From: WJLG01 sp964602485
Lineage (GTDB): Bacteria > Patescibacteriota > Patescibacteriia > Patescibacteriales > WJLG01
NCBI GenBank assembly: GCA_964602485.1
Contig: CAZRQU010000012.1
Location: 1 to 32,694, forward strand
Direction of reading: 5' to 3'
Length of the DNA stretch: 32,694 nucleotides
Part shown: in pieces, positions 15,401-22,842 of the stretch
Layout: each line of letters begins with the position of its first letter
How positions within the stretch are numbered: the first letter of the stretch is position 1
Notes under the pieces: generated by a model
What the model saw: only the letters and a program-made list of their open reading frames with translations
Told to the model about the DNA's origin: nothing
Databases searched by the model: none
Program-made: the position numbers and the translations under genes

Positions 15401-16792
15401 TTAATTATTCTCTTCGAAACTTTCCATTCTTTTGACTATTTCGGGTTTTGTCTTATTGAAATCTACCACCTCCTGATTACCTGATTCCATATCCCGGAAA
15501 AGTATAGTCTCGTCATTCACTTCTTTTTGCCCCAATATCAAAGACAGTTTGGCTCCAAAACGATTAGCTTCTTCCAGTTGCCCCTTTAAGCTATCTTTAG
15601 TAAAAGCTTGTTTCACATTAAAACCGGCCTTCCTTAGTTCCTCAAAAAGGCTAATGGCCAAACGTCTGGCATTATCACCTAGTTGGGCAATGAATATCAA
15701 GTTATTATTCTTTCTTTCCAAAGGTATCTTGTTGGCCTTTACTCGATTGACTGTTCTTTCAATGCCGGCAGCGAATCCGCAAGCAGGTGTTGGCCTACCC
15801 CCCATATGCTCGACCAAGCCATCATAACGCCCTCCTCCGGCCAAAGAAAGTTCGTTCACAGCTACATCCTGACCTTCTTCTATTTCCCAAACCTCAAAAA
15901 CTGTACGATTATAATAATCCAAACCTCTAACCAAGTTAGGGTTCAAATTATAAGGTATGTCCATTTCATCAAGATACTCCAATATCTTAGTGAAGCTCTT
16001 TTGGCAATCCTCACATAAAGAATCTATGATCGGCGGAGCTTCGGCTTTCAATTCTTTACACCCCTCTTCTTTACAATCTAGAAGCCTTAAAGGATTCTTG
16101 GTCAGTCTTTTCTTACAATCATTGCAAAGCTTGGAACGATTGCCTCTTTGCTTGTAATACTCTGTCAATTTCTTCAAATAACCAGGTCGGCACTCTTGGC
16201 AACCAATGCTATTGACCTGTAATTGAACATTTATCTGTAATTCTGAAAATAGATTATAAGCGATAAGCATCAAAAGGAAATCAGCCATCGGATTCTCTTC
16301 CCCGAATATCTCGAAATCCAACTGATGAGCCTGTCTGTATCTCCCGGCCTGTGGCTTTTCATGTCTGAATATTGGGCCGCAAGAGAACATCTTCAAAGGC
16401 TGGGGTTGGTTGAACATTCCATTCTCTATATAAGCTCTAACCAAACTAGGGGTTATTTCCGGTCGCAAGGCCACTTTCTCATCATTCTTGTCAACAAAAG
16501 AATACATTTCCTTGCTCACTATGTCAGTATCCTCTCCGGTAGATTTCAAATACAAGCTAAGCGATTCCAATATTGGCGTACTTATCTTCTTGAAACTATA
16601 AACGCTAGCCAGATCCTCGGCCTTACGCATAACCAAATCCCAATACTTATAATCCTCACTAGTTATATCCTTCATCCCCCTTAAACGGCTAAAACTTCTA
16701 CTTCCTTTAGGAGTAGGATTGTTGGACTTGGCCTGAGGCCTTTTAGACCTTGCTTGGGTAGGCCTTTTATTTGTACTTTTTTTCTTAGGCAT
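15401..16792 (-). CDS. hisS: Histidyl-tRNA synthetase
   Basis: A 463-residue class II aminoacyl-tRNA synthetase that charges tRNA-His. Family marks in order are RGMKD near residue 38, motif 1 region ISTPILE, KVALRPEITPSLVRAY, motif 2 FRHEKPQAGRYRQAHQLDFE, the histidine-specific LVRGLDYYNRTVFE, motif 3 region ACGFAAGIERTV, and a C-terminal anticodon-binding domain (about 365-450). The insertion domain has CxxC pairs (CQEC, CNDC, CEDC) that could bind zinc. The first 35 residues are a basic, disordered-looking extension that is not needed by the family. No Shine-Dalgarno sequence precedes the ATG, and the upstream DNA is a short heptad array. rpsU follows after 28 bases. Confidence 0.95.
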   Translation of the reverse strand: MPKKKSTNKRPTQARSKRPQAKSNNPTPKGSRSFSRLRGMKDITSEDYKYWDLVMRKAEDLASVYSFKKISTPILESLSLYLKSTGEDTDIVSKEMYSFVDKNDEKVALRPEITPSLVRAYIENGMFNQPQPLKMFSCGPIFRHEKPQAGRYRQAHQLDFEIFGEENPMADFLLMLIAYNLFSELQINVQLQVNSIGCQECRPGYLKKLTEYYKQRGNRSKLCNDCKKRLTKNPLRLLDCKEEGCKELKAEAPPIIDSLCEDCQKSFTKILEYLDEMDIPYNLNPNLVRGLDYYNRTVFEVWEIEEGQDVAVNELSLAGGGRYDGLVEHMGGRPTPACGFAAGIERTVNRVKANKIPLERKNNNLIFIAQLGDNARRLAISLFEELRKAGFNVKQAFTKDSLKGQLEEANRFGAKLSLILGQKEVNDETILFRDMESGNQEVVDFNKTKPEIVKRMESFEENN

Positions 16793-16795
16793 AAA

Positions 16796-16823
16796 TTGGT
16801 AATTTGTAATTTGTAATTTGGAT
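16796..16823. repeat. Short heptad array before hisS
   Basis: Four units in register, TTGGTAA, TTTGTAA twice and TTTGGAT, sit directly upstream of the hisS start. Further possible units occur at about 16868-16895 next to the lepB stop. It belongs to the same intergenic repeat style as 845-1054. Confidence 0.6.
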
Positions 16824-16893
16824 TTAGTAGAAAATATCGGAACAAGCTTTAAAGATTTTTCTAAATTGAGAATTACAAATCACTGATCACGAA

Positions 16894-17460
16894 CTAAAAT
16901 TGATATTCCGGAGTTTTAAACAGGCCAAACTTATCAAAAGGCCATCCGCGCAATAAGACCCGGCCGGTGATAAAACTTCGGTTAACCGGACCGAATGTCC
17001 TTGAATCCTTACTGGAGTTGCGATTATCCCCCAATACGAAATATTCATCATCTTCCAAAATAACCGTATCCTTTATATACCCGCTATAAGTTTTGGTATC
17101 TTCGGATAAATAAGGTTCTTCCAATACGGCTCCGTTCTCATATTGATCATTGTATATATACACATCGCCATCTTTTACCTCGACAGATTCTCCTGGCAAA
17201 CCGATCACTCTCTTGATGAAATACTCTTGAGGGTTCTTGGGATATCTAAAAACTATGATATCCCCTCTTTCCGGATCATTAAAACGATAACTTATTTCAT
17301 CTATTATCAAATATTCATGGTCGTGGAAATTAGGCTCCATTGAAGCGCCTTTTACATAAAAAGGCTGTATCAAAAAATACCTTACCGGAATAATGATCGC
17401 CAGTGATATAACAACCACTTTTATCAACTCGAAAACGAAACTAAAAAAATTTTTTAGCAT
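16894..17460 (-). CDS. lepB: Signal peptidase I
   Basis: A 188-residue type I signal peptidase. One N-terminal membrane helix (about 8-28) is followed by the catalytic serine in GASMEPNFHDHEYLIIDE (Ser about 38), YRFNDPERGDIIVFRYP, the general-base lysine in YFIKRVIGLPGE, and the late box FVLGDNRNSSKDSRTFGPV. It removes signal peptides of exported proteins such as the surface proteins of this window. An ATG at 17458-17460 is chosen because it places the membrane helix at the N-terminus and lies 21 bases below a consensus promoter. The open frame continues upstream for another 70 codons, but that part overlaps the promoter and a folded RNA and has no family match. hisS lies 101 bases downstream. 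Confidence 0.93.
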   Translation of the reverse strand: MLKNFFSFVFELIKVVVISLAIIIPVRYFLIQPFYVKGASMEPNFHDHEYLIIDEISYRFNDPERGDIIVFRYPKNPQEYFIKRVIGLPGESVEVKDGDVYIYNDQYENGAVLEEPYLSEDTKTYSGYIKDTVILEDDEYFVLGDNRNSSKDSRTFGPVNRSFITGRVLLRGWPFDKFGLFKTPEYQF

Positions 17461-17487
17461 ATTTGGAAAAATGTATTTACCTAACCT

Positions 17488-17516
17488 ATTATAACACTTA
17501 AAAAACAAAATTTCAA
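17488..17516 (-). promoter_or_regulatory. Consensus sigma-70 promoter of lepB
   Basis: TTGAAA (17511-17516), 17-base spacer, TATAAT (17488-17493). The predicted start near 17481 gives a leader of about 20 bases to the lepB ATG. Confidence 0.75.
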
Positions 17517-17534
17517 GCGCTGAAAAAGCTTTAA

Positions 17535-17684
17535 TAATAGCAAAACCCCCCACTGTTCTTGGGCGCAGAAAAATATATCTGAAGCCTAAAAACAGTGGGG
17601 GGTTATTGTTTTCCCTAATGATGTTAAACTTGCTACTAGTTTGAACATCATATAAGATCATTTTCCACAAGGGAAAATAATCTT
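17535..17684 (-). ncRNA. Putative structured small RNA upstream of lepB (three hairpins, own promoter)
   Basis: A consensus promoter predicts a transcript starting at 17684. The RNA would begin directly with a hairpin (arms 17672-17686 and 17652-17666, 15 pairs with one G-U, loop 5). A second hairpin (17639-17651 with 17618-17629, 12 pairs and one bulge, loop 9) and a third (14 perfect pairs, 17591-17604 with 17544-17557, containing CCCCCC/GGGGGG) follow. The third hairpin is followed by TTTTGCTATTATT and could terminate. lepB has a separate promoter after it, so this is unlikely to be only its leader. It does not show signatures of tmRNA, RNase P RNA, SRP RNA or 6S RNA that I can recognise. 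No ORF with a family match is present. Confidence 0.55.
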
Positions 17685-17690
17685 ATTAGA

Positions 17691-17719
17691 ATTATAGCAA
17701 AATACAAAAAACGGGTCAA
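17691..17719 (-). promoter_or_regulatory. Near-perfect promoter of the lepB-upstream small RNA
   Basis: TTGACC (17714-17719), 17-base spacer, TGC-TATAAT (hexamer 17691-17696) with the TGn extension. The same TGCTATAATTCT string is used by the promoter at 19452-19480. The predicted +1 at 17684 coincides with the base of the first hairpin. Confidence 0.75.
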
Positions 17720-17726
17720 CCTTATT

Positions 17727-18112
17727 GGCAAAATGCAAAGATCAAACTGCAAAATGCAAATTACAAATAACCAATAACTAATTACCCAATACACATCCTT
17801 CGTCTCCCGCTTCCGCGGGCTCCTCAGGATGACAACCCCAAATTACCAATTACTAATTACCTTAAATGACAAAACCTGAATACTGAATACTAATTACTAA
17901 TTACCAAATATAGATCCTTCATCACTATCCGCTCCTTAAGGATGACAAGCCTGAATACCCTATACTGAATACCGAATACTGTATTCCATTGGCCCCTCCT
18001 AGCCTCCCCTTGGCAAGGGGAGGAACTATGGGGAAGATCTTGGTAAGAGGAGGAACTAATAAGATCCCAAATTACAAATTACTAATTACCAATTACTCAA
18101 TATCAAATTAAC
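17727..18112. repeat. Repeat mosaic: heptad arrays interspersed with palindromic elements; no gene
   Basis: This roughly 390-base region holds no credible gene. Blocks of 7-base units in register occupy 17727-17796 (ten units, most of the form NNCAAAN), about 17840-17908, 17949-17990 and about 18063-18112. Between them lie two copies of an element with outer ends ATCCTT...AGGATGAC (17795-17833 with inner CCCGC/GCGGG, and 17914-17946) and a perfect palindrome CCTCCCCTT-GGC-AAGGGGAGG (18003-18023) with a decayed copy at 18034-18053. The block 17857-17901 is nearly identical to 1001-1052 apart from one 7-base unit. Confidence 0.75.
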
Positions 18113-18115
18113 AAA

Positions 18116-18134
18116 AAGCCCCTTTACGGGGCTT
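18116..18134 (-). terminator. Terminator of the sigma4/HARE gene
   Basis: Stem AAGCCCC/GGGGCTT with a five-base loop, followed on the minus strand by a T-run (the hairpin tail plus 18113-18117). It lies about 30 bases after the stop codon. Confidence 0.85.
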
Positions 18135-18164
18135 ATGATATGTTATGCGTTTTTAAGTTATGCT

Positions 18165-19337
18165 CTATGAACTCTTCAATCTGTACTTACCCTCAGATGT
18201 CTTTTCGAATACATCCTTATTCATTAGGGCCAGATTGATAGTGGTCCTTTTGACCAATCGATTCTCCAATACGCTTTCTATGATCTGCTCCTTGGTCATG
18301 GGCTCGCCTTTTTCTTTCATTATCTCTTTTATCACATCCAAGACTATACCTTTCTTGTAGCCCCACTCTTTAAGACCATAAATACCTCGACCAACCAACA
18401 CATATTTTTCATCAAGTATAAGTTCATTATGGACAGTGGCCGGATTGGCAACCTTCTTATCAAAACCTATTTCATTTATCTTCTCAGCTATCTTAACGAA
18501 ATGCATCGGCTTATTCTCGTGCTTCAAGATCAAATATATCTTGTCATTGATCGTTTTTGGCTTTATCTCACCCCAGTCGTATTTACCCCAATAACCGAAT
18601 TTATTCTGTTCAACATCGGAAAGGGCCTGAAGCAAAGAATAAAGTCCTTTATTGTTATGAACCAGATCATGGTCCTCATCAAAAAGACTATCAGACCAAT
18701 AACTAGCCACGTTCACTTGATCGGAGTCTTGATCGTATTTGTCTTGATACTTCTGATAAACCTCATCATTGGCCAACATGTTGATCATATCTTCAGTTTG
18801 GCAAGTTTCTTTTATCTCCTCTATCTTTCTAACTAACTGCTTGGCCAACTCTTCCATATGTTCCAAAGTTTCGTATTTCAACTTATAGCTCTTCTTGAAA
18901 TGTTTTGAAGAACTAAGCTCTTCAAAATGATCATTAAGAAGCCGGCTTAAGAAAAAATCATAATGATTCTTCTCCACTTGATAATCATCACTATTTTTTT
19001 CCACCGGGGAAAAAGTATTCAAAAGATGAAAAAGATATTCTTTCTCCATCAATCCGCCATGCTCACGCAATAGAAGATCCACCTTCTGTTTAAGGTCGGA
19101 AAGATTCTCTTCCAATTCCTTCAACTCAGAAAGCTTTTTGATGCTGGCATTCTCTATCTGCCTTATTCTTTCTCTGGTCAAATTGTGAAGTTTCCCCACA
19201 GATTCCAGAGTCTCCCGCTTGCTTTTCTTCAAACCAAAACGACGGGATATTATATCTCTCTCTTTTTTATTCAACCGACCTAAAAGAATTTTCAAGATCT
19301 CGGCTGTATTCAATTGTGTGTTATTTGCCTCACTCAT
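18165..19337 (-). CDS. Sigma-region-4-like HTH fused to a HARE-HTH domain; putative transcription regulator
   Basis: About 390 residues. The N-terminal 85 residues resemble sigma-70 region 4 (LLGRLNKKERDIISRRFGL, then HNLTRERIRQIENASIKKL, the -35-binding helix-turn-helix). A long charged, helical middle follows. Near residue 265-325 is a HARE-HTH-like domain (PMHFVKIAEKINEIGF ... HNELILDEKYVLVGRGIYGLKEW), the fold shared by the RNA polymerase delta subunit. A final winged-helix-like tail (EPMTKEQIIESVLENRLVKRTTINLALM) ends the protein. Sigma regions 2 and 3 are absent, so it cannot open promoters alone. It may contact -35 elements or RNA polymerase as an accessory factor. ATG at 19335-19337 is preferred over a TTG six codons upstream. 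It has its own strong promoter and terminator. Confidence 0.75.
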   Translation of the reverse strand: MSEANNTQLNTAEILKILLGRLNKKERDIISRRFGLKKSKRETLESVGKLHNLTRERIRQIENASIKKLSELKELEENLSDLKQKVDLLLREHGGLMEKEYLFHLLNTFSPVEKNSDDYQVEKNHYDFFLSRLLNDHFEELSSSKHFKKSYKLKYETLEHMEELAKQLVRKIEEIKETCQTEDMINMLANDEVYQKYQDKYDQDSDQVNVASYWSDSLFDEDHDLVHNNKGLYSLLQALSDVEQNKFGYWGKYDWGEIKPKTINDKIYLILKHENKPMHFVKIAEKINEIGFDKKVANPATVHNELILDEKYVLVGRGIYGLKEWGYKKGIVLDVIKEIMKEKGEPMTKEQIIESVLENRLVKRTTINLALMNKDVFEKTSEGKYRLKSS

Positions 19338-19451
19338 TTTATCTAGATCAAACAAGCCATGGGGAAGCCGTCTTTATTGATTAGTAATTTTTGATTGGTA
19401 TAAAAACAACTTGAAAAAAACTATATTTTATTGTTTTCTTTCAGAAACAGA

Positions 19452-19480
19452 ATTATAGCATTATTATTTATATTAGTCAA
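19452..19480 (-). promoter_or_regulatory. Near-perfect promoter of the sigma4/HARE gene
   Basis: TTGACT (19475-19480), 17-base spacer, TGC-TATAAT (hexamer 19452-19457). Predicted start near 19445, giving a leader of about 108 bases. A second TTGACA lies 17 bases before TAATAT just upstream, overlapping the end of glgA-1, so the region may hold two overlapping promoters. Confidence 0.75.
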
Positions 19481-19494
19481 TAGTTTAATTTTTG

Positions 19495-20931
19495 TCAAGC
19501 TTTTTTAGCCAGAAGCTGTTTATAAAGATCTTGGTATTGCTTGGCTGAATTCTTCCAAGAAAAATCCTTTTTAAGACAATTTTTTTGTAATTTAAGCCAT
19601 TTTTCCGAATTGTTATAGTATGTTCGGAGACATTTCTGTAATGTTTTTTGCAGTTTTTCGGACTTGAATTCAGTAAACTTGAAACCAACATCACCATCTA
19701 CGGTGTCTTTAAGACCTCCGGTGGCCCTAGCTACTACAACCGTTCCGTATCTCATGGCTATCATCTGTCCTAAGCCGCAAGGCTCGAAACGCGAAGGCAT
19801 CAAAAAGATATCCGACCCGGCATATATCTTCTGAGCCAAGCTGATATCAAACATTATATTGGCGCTCACTTTATTTGGATATTTCTCTCCTAAGCGCTTT
19901 AACTTATCTTCATATTTCTTCTCTCCGGTACCAAGGAACACGAATTGGCAATCACATTCTTTTATCATCTTCTCGGTTATCAGCTCTAGTCCCTTTTGCC
20001 AGGCTAGCCTGGATATAAAACCAACCAAGGCCTTATTACCATCTTCGGGCAAGCCCAAAAGTTTCTGAAGGTGAAGTTTGTTTTTGTTTTTCTTAGAAAG
20101 ATCCTTTACAGAATAATTAAAGGCTATATTATTATCTTTTGCCGGGTCGAAACTATCTGTATCCAGACCATTTATTATTCCATAAAGTTTATCTTTATTG
20201 GTCCTAATAACCCTGTCCAGGCCAGCTCCTTGCTCCTTTTGAGTGATCTCTTTGGCGTAAGTGGGACTGACCGTGTTAAATATATCAGAATTTATTATTC
20301 CTTGGACCATAAAATTTATATCGCCATCGGCCGCATCGGTAGCTATTGAAGCTAAAGAGTTCTCATGCATGTCTACCATTTTCAATTTTTTAGGGGTTGT
20401 CTTCCCTTGATATTTGAGGTTGTGAATAGTATATACGGTCTTTATTTCCGATAATTGCGGATAATTACCCGACTTGAGCAAAGGCAAAATGAAGGCAGAG
20501 TGAAAATCATGACAATGAATAACATTCGGCTTGAAACCGATCAAAGGCAAAACCTCCAAGCAAGCAGCGGAAAAAAATAAAAAACGCTCGGAATTATCGC
20601 CATGATAAACCTCGGGTTTATCGAATCTCTTATTCCCTATCAAGTAAACGGTAGTACCTGAAATAGCCTTCTTGGTCTGCCAAATACTTACCTTTTCCTT
20701 TTTTCCATCAACTTCTATACTTATGGATGCTTTTATTTTTTTAAGGTCATACTTCTTCTGATCTATACTCCCATATTTAGGCATAATGACACGAGCGTCG
20801 CACTCTAATTCGTTAAGAGCTTTAGGTAAACTGCCGACCACATCAGACAGCCCCCCGACTTTAGCCAAAGGTGAAGCTTCGGCCGAAGCCATCAATACTT
20901 TCACTTTTTTATTATTTCTTCTTTTTGCCAT
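19495..20931 (-). CDS. glgA: Glycogen/starch synthase, GT5 family (copy 1)
   Basis: A 478-residue GT5 enzyme that extends alpha-1,4-glucan from a nucleotide-glucose donor. The N-terminal domain begins with VLMASAEASPLAKVGGLSD; K24 in KVGGL is the donor-phosphate lysine of the family. HCHDFHSAFILP and TIHNLKYQG follow. The C-terminal domain has FISRLAWQKGLELI, FLGTGEKKYE, and SRFEPCGLGQMIAMRYGTV with the E-x7-type acid region and ARATGGLKDTV. The length fits bacterial GlgA. It overlaps the preceding ATP-grasp gene by 20 bases and is the last gene of the run from yebC. The sequence is clearly different from the second copy at 25121-26623, so the two are not a recent duplication. Confidence 0.93.
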   Translation of the reverse strand: MAKRRNNKKVKVLMASAEASPLAKVGGLSDVVGSLPKALNELECDARVIMPKYGSIDQKKYDLKKIKASISIEVDGKKEKVSIWQTKKAISGTTVYLIGNKRFDKPEVYHGDNSERFLFFSAACLEVLPLIGFKPNVIHCHDFHSAFILPLLKSGNYPQLSEIKTVYTIHNLKYQGKTTPKKLKMVDMHENSLASIATDAADGDINFMVQGIINSDIFNTVSPTYAKEITQKEQGAGLDRVIRTNKDKLYGIINGLDTDSFDPAKDNNIAFNYSVKDLSKKNKNKLHLQKLLGLPEDGNKALVGFISRLAWQKGLELITEKMIKECDCQFVFLGTGEKKYEDKLKRLGEKYPNKVSANIMFDISLAQKIYAGSDIFLMPSRFEPCGLGQMIAMRYGTVVVARATGGLKDTVDGDVGFKFTEFKSEKLQKTLQKCLRTYYNNSEKWLKLQKNCLKKDFSWKNSAKQYQDLYKQLLAKKA

Positions 20932-21805
20932 ATTTATTCAAATAATTTTTAATATATTCAACTTGCATTTTTCTTATCTCATATCCAGCCTCTTGCGGAG
21001 CCTTGATGCCGAAATTACAAGAAAACTCATTCATCAAAGAAACTCCTTTGTTCGAAATGAAAACATCATAGCTCATCCAATGGAATCCCATTTTCTTATG
21101 CAGCCCAAGGCAAACATCAAGCGCACGGGAAGGGATATTATCAAAAGATACTCTAGCTCCTTTGCTCACATTATTCTTCCAGCCTTCTTGATTATATCTC
21201 CAGTAAGCACAAGTTACCTCGTTACCTATAATTATCACTCTAAGATCCTTCTCAATAGGCATAAATTCCTGAGCAAAGAAATACCCCTTCTTTATGGATA
21301 TGGCTTTTTTATTTCCCTGCCTGAGTCCACGCACAGAAAATATCTTATCTATTACTTCCTTGGCTTCTTTTTTGTTATCTATCTTCTTTACGTGCAGTCC
21401 GCCATAACCATGAGCATCTTTCAAGATAAAAGGATATTTTATCCTTTCTATCAAATTCAAAGCTCTCTCCTTTTTATAGGTTATATGGGTCTTAGGAGTA
21501 GGAATGTTATGATATTTGAATATGTCCGCCTCTTTGACCTTGTCGCCATAGGCGAAGTACATATTCATATCCGGAAAAACCGGTTTTTTCAAAATATTCT
21601 CTATGAAATATATCCTATCATGGATGGTCCGATAGTTATGTTCTTTACTATCAGCATGCCAAAGATAAGCATCAGCATCTTTTAAATTATCCAACCATTT
21701 AGCGGAATCTATATCAAAAAGGAAAGCGTCCAAACTCATCATTTTAGAGAACTTCCTGTATTTCCTGTGTTCACCGTTAAAGGCGCGAGCTATGCCAAGC
21801 TTCAT
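20912..21805 (-). CDS. ATP-grasp (RimK-like) ligase
   Basis: About 297 residues with an ATP-grasp fold. The nucleotide-binding lysine sits in YPFILKDAHGYGGLHVKKI (about 125-145), the second lobe has FAQEFMPIEKDLRVIIIGNEV, and the metal-binding end is MNEFSCNFG. This arrangement is like RimK/CysX-type carboxylate-amine ligases. The acceptor cannot be told. ATG at 21803-21805 lies 8 bases after the GT4 stop; a GTG at 21815-21817 overlapping that stop is an alternative. The 3' end overlaps glgA-1 by 20 bases, implying coupled translation. Its place between a GT4 and a glycogen synthase suggests modification of a glycan or of a protein involved in glycan metabolism, which is inference only. Confidence 0.75.
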   Translation of the reverse strand: MKLGIARAFNGEHRKYRKFSKMMSLDAFLFDIDSAKWLDNLKDADAYLWHADSKEHNYRTIHDRIYFIENILKKPVFPDMNMYFAYGDKVKEADIFKYHNIPTPKTHITYKKERALNLIERIKYPFILKDAHGYGGLHVKKIDNKKEAKEVIDKIFSVRGLRQGNKKAISIKKGYFFAQEFMPIEKDLRVIIIGNEVTCAYWRYNQEGWKNNVSKGARVSFDNIPSRALDVCLGLHKKMGFHWMSYDVFISNKGVSLMNEFSCNFGIKAPQEAGYEIRKMQVEYIKNYLNKYGKKKK

Positions 21806-21813
21806 ATTTAAAA

Positions 21814-22836
21814 TCACTTCTTTATCATTTTTTTATACAAACTCTCATATTCGGAAACCATCTTATCCAAAGAAAAATATCTTTTTGCCCTTTTTAAACA
21901 TTCTTTCCTGTCTATCTTTTTCACTTTGTCGACCGCCTTGACCATCTGTTTTTTAGTTTTAACTACAAATCCTGTCCGGCCTTCTTTGATCAGCTCTTTA
22001 TTGGAGCCGCTATCAGTGGCTATCACCGGTACTCCTGAAGCCATGGCCTCTAAAATAGTATTACTGCAAGCTTCAAATATCTTGGTAGAGGCCGGCTGTA
22101 GAAGAGCATAGGCCTCGGACAACACCTTCACCTTTTTCTTGTCCCCTATCTCTCCGAGATAAATAACGTTTTCGCCGTCTATGAAAGGCAGAACCTTTTT
22201 ATCTAAAAAATCCCTGTCGGTTTCTGACATTTTTCCAGCTATGAATAATTTCCTATTAGCTTCCCTGGCCACATCTATGGCTATATCCACCCCTTTGGCC
22301 GGACTCAACCTGGCCAAGTAAAGAAGATAGTCCTCGGGATCTTTTTGATAAGAGAAGCGATCTACATCAAGACCGTTATAGATCGTGCCTTTCCAGTTCA
22401 AGAAAGGCAAAACTCTTTTCAGCCCTTTGGAATTACCCACGAAATCAAGATCTTTGTACTTCTTCAAAAGTTCAAGCTCATGCTCGAAAAATTCTCCATA
22501 TCTTATGGAATGCAAGCTGGGAGTATCAACTAATCCGCCAAAAAGAACGCTCTTCTGTTCAACTGCACAATGAATGATGTCAAAATTCTTGTGCTCTCTG
22601 AAAGCATTGGCTATATTCTCATATTCGTGTATCTCAGAATAATCACCTCGATAAGGCAATTCTCTTACTGATACCAACCTTTGAGCTTTGGTCTTGGAAT
22701 TTCCGGTGGCAAAAAGGGTTATTTGATGACCTCTTTCCACCAAACCATTGACCAAAAAACCTAAAGAAGACCCTGTTCCGCCCCTAGAAAAAGGAGAAAC
22801 CTCTTCCCATAATTTCGCCACAATAGCTATCTTCAT
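21814..22836 (-). CDS. GT4-family glycosyltransferase
   Basis: A 340-residue GT-B enzyme. The N-terminal domain has IAIVAKLWEEVSPFSRGGTG with a glycine-rich acceptor-side loop and LVNGLVERGHQITLFATG. The C-terminal donor domain has YLARLSPAKGVDIAIDVA, KLFIAGK and FEACSNTILEAMASGVPVIATDSGSN, which contains the E-x7-E motif typical of GT4. It is a retaining transferase that uses a nucleotide sugar, probably at the cytoplasmic side. It starts 6 bases after the phosphotransferase and ends 8 bases before the ATP-grasp ATG, so it is part of the same transcript. Donor and product are not deducible; a role in alpha-glucan or envelope glycan synthesis fits the neighbours. Confidence 0.88.
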   Translation of the reverse strand: MKIAIVAKLWEEVSPFSRGGTGSSLGFLVNGLVERGHQITLFATGNSKTKAQRLVSVRELPYRGDYSEIHEYENIANAFREHKNFDIIHCAVEQKSVLFGGLVDTPSLHSIRYGEFFEHELELLKKYKDLDFVGNSKGLKRVLPFLNWKGTIYNGLDVDRFSYQKDPEDYLLYLARLSPAKGVDIAIDVAREANRKLFIAGKMSETDRDFLDKKVLPFIDGENVIYLGEIGDKKKVKVLSEAYALLQPASTKIFEACSNTILEAMASGVPVIATDSGSNKELIKEGRTGFVVKTKKQMVKAVDKVKKIDRKECLKRAKRYFSLDKMVSEYESLYKKMIKK

Positions 22837-22842
22837 ATAATA

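Noticed and set aside
17461..17670. A 70-codon N-terminal extension of lepB in frame
   Set aside because: It overlaps a consensus lepB promoter and three hairpins, has no family match, and would place the signal peptidase membrane helix internally.
17535..17684. 6S RNA or SRP RNA
   Set aside because: The three successive hairpins do not form a single rod with a central bubble, and the SRP apical loop sequence is absent.
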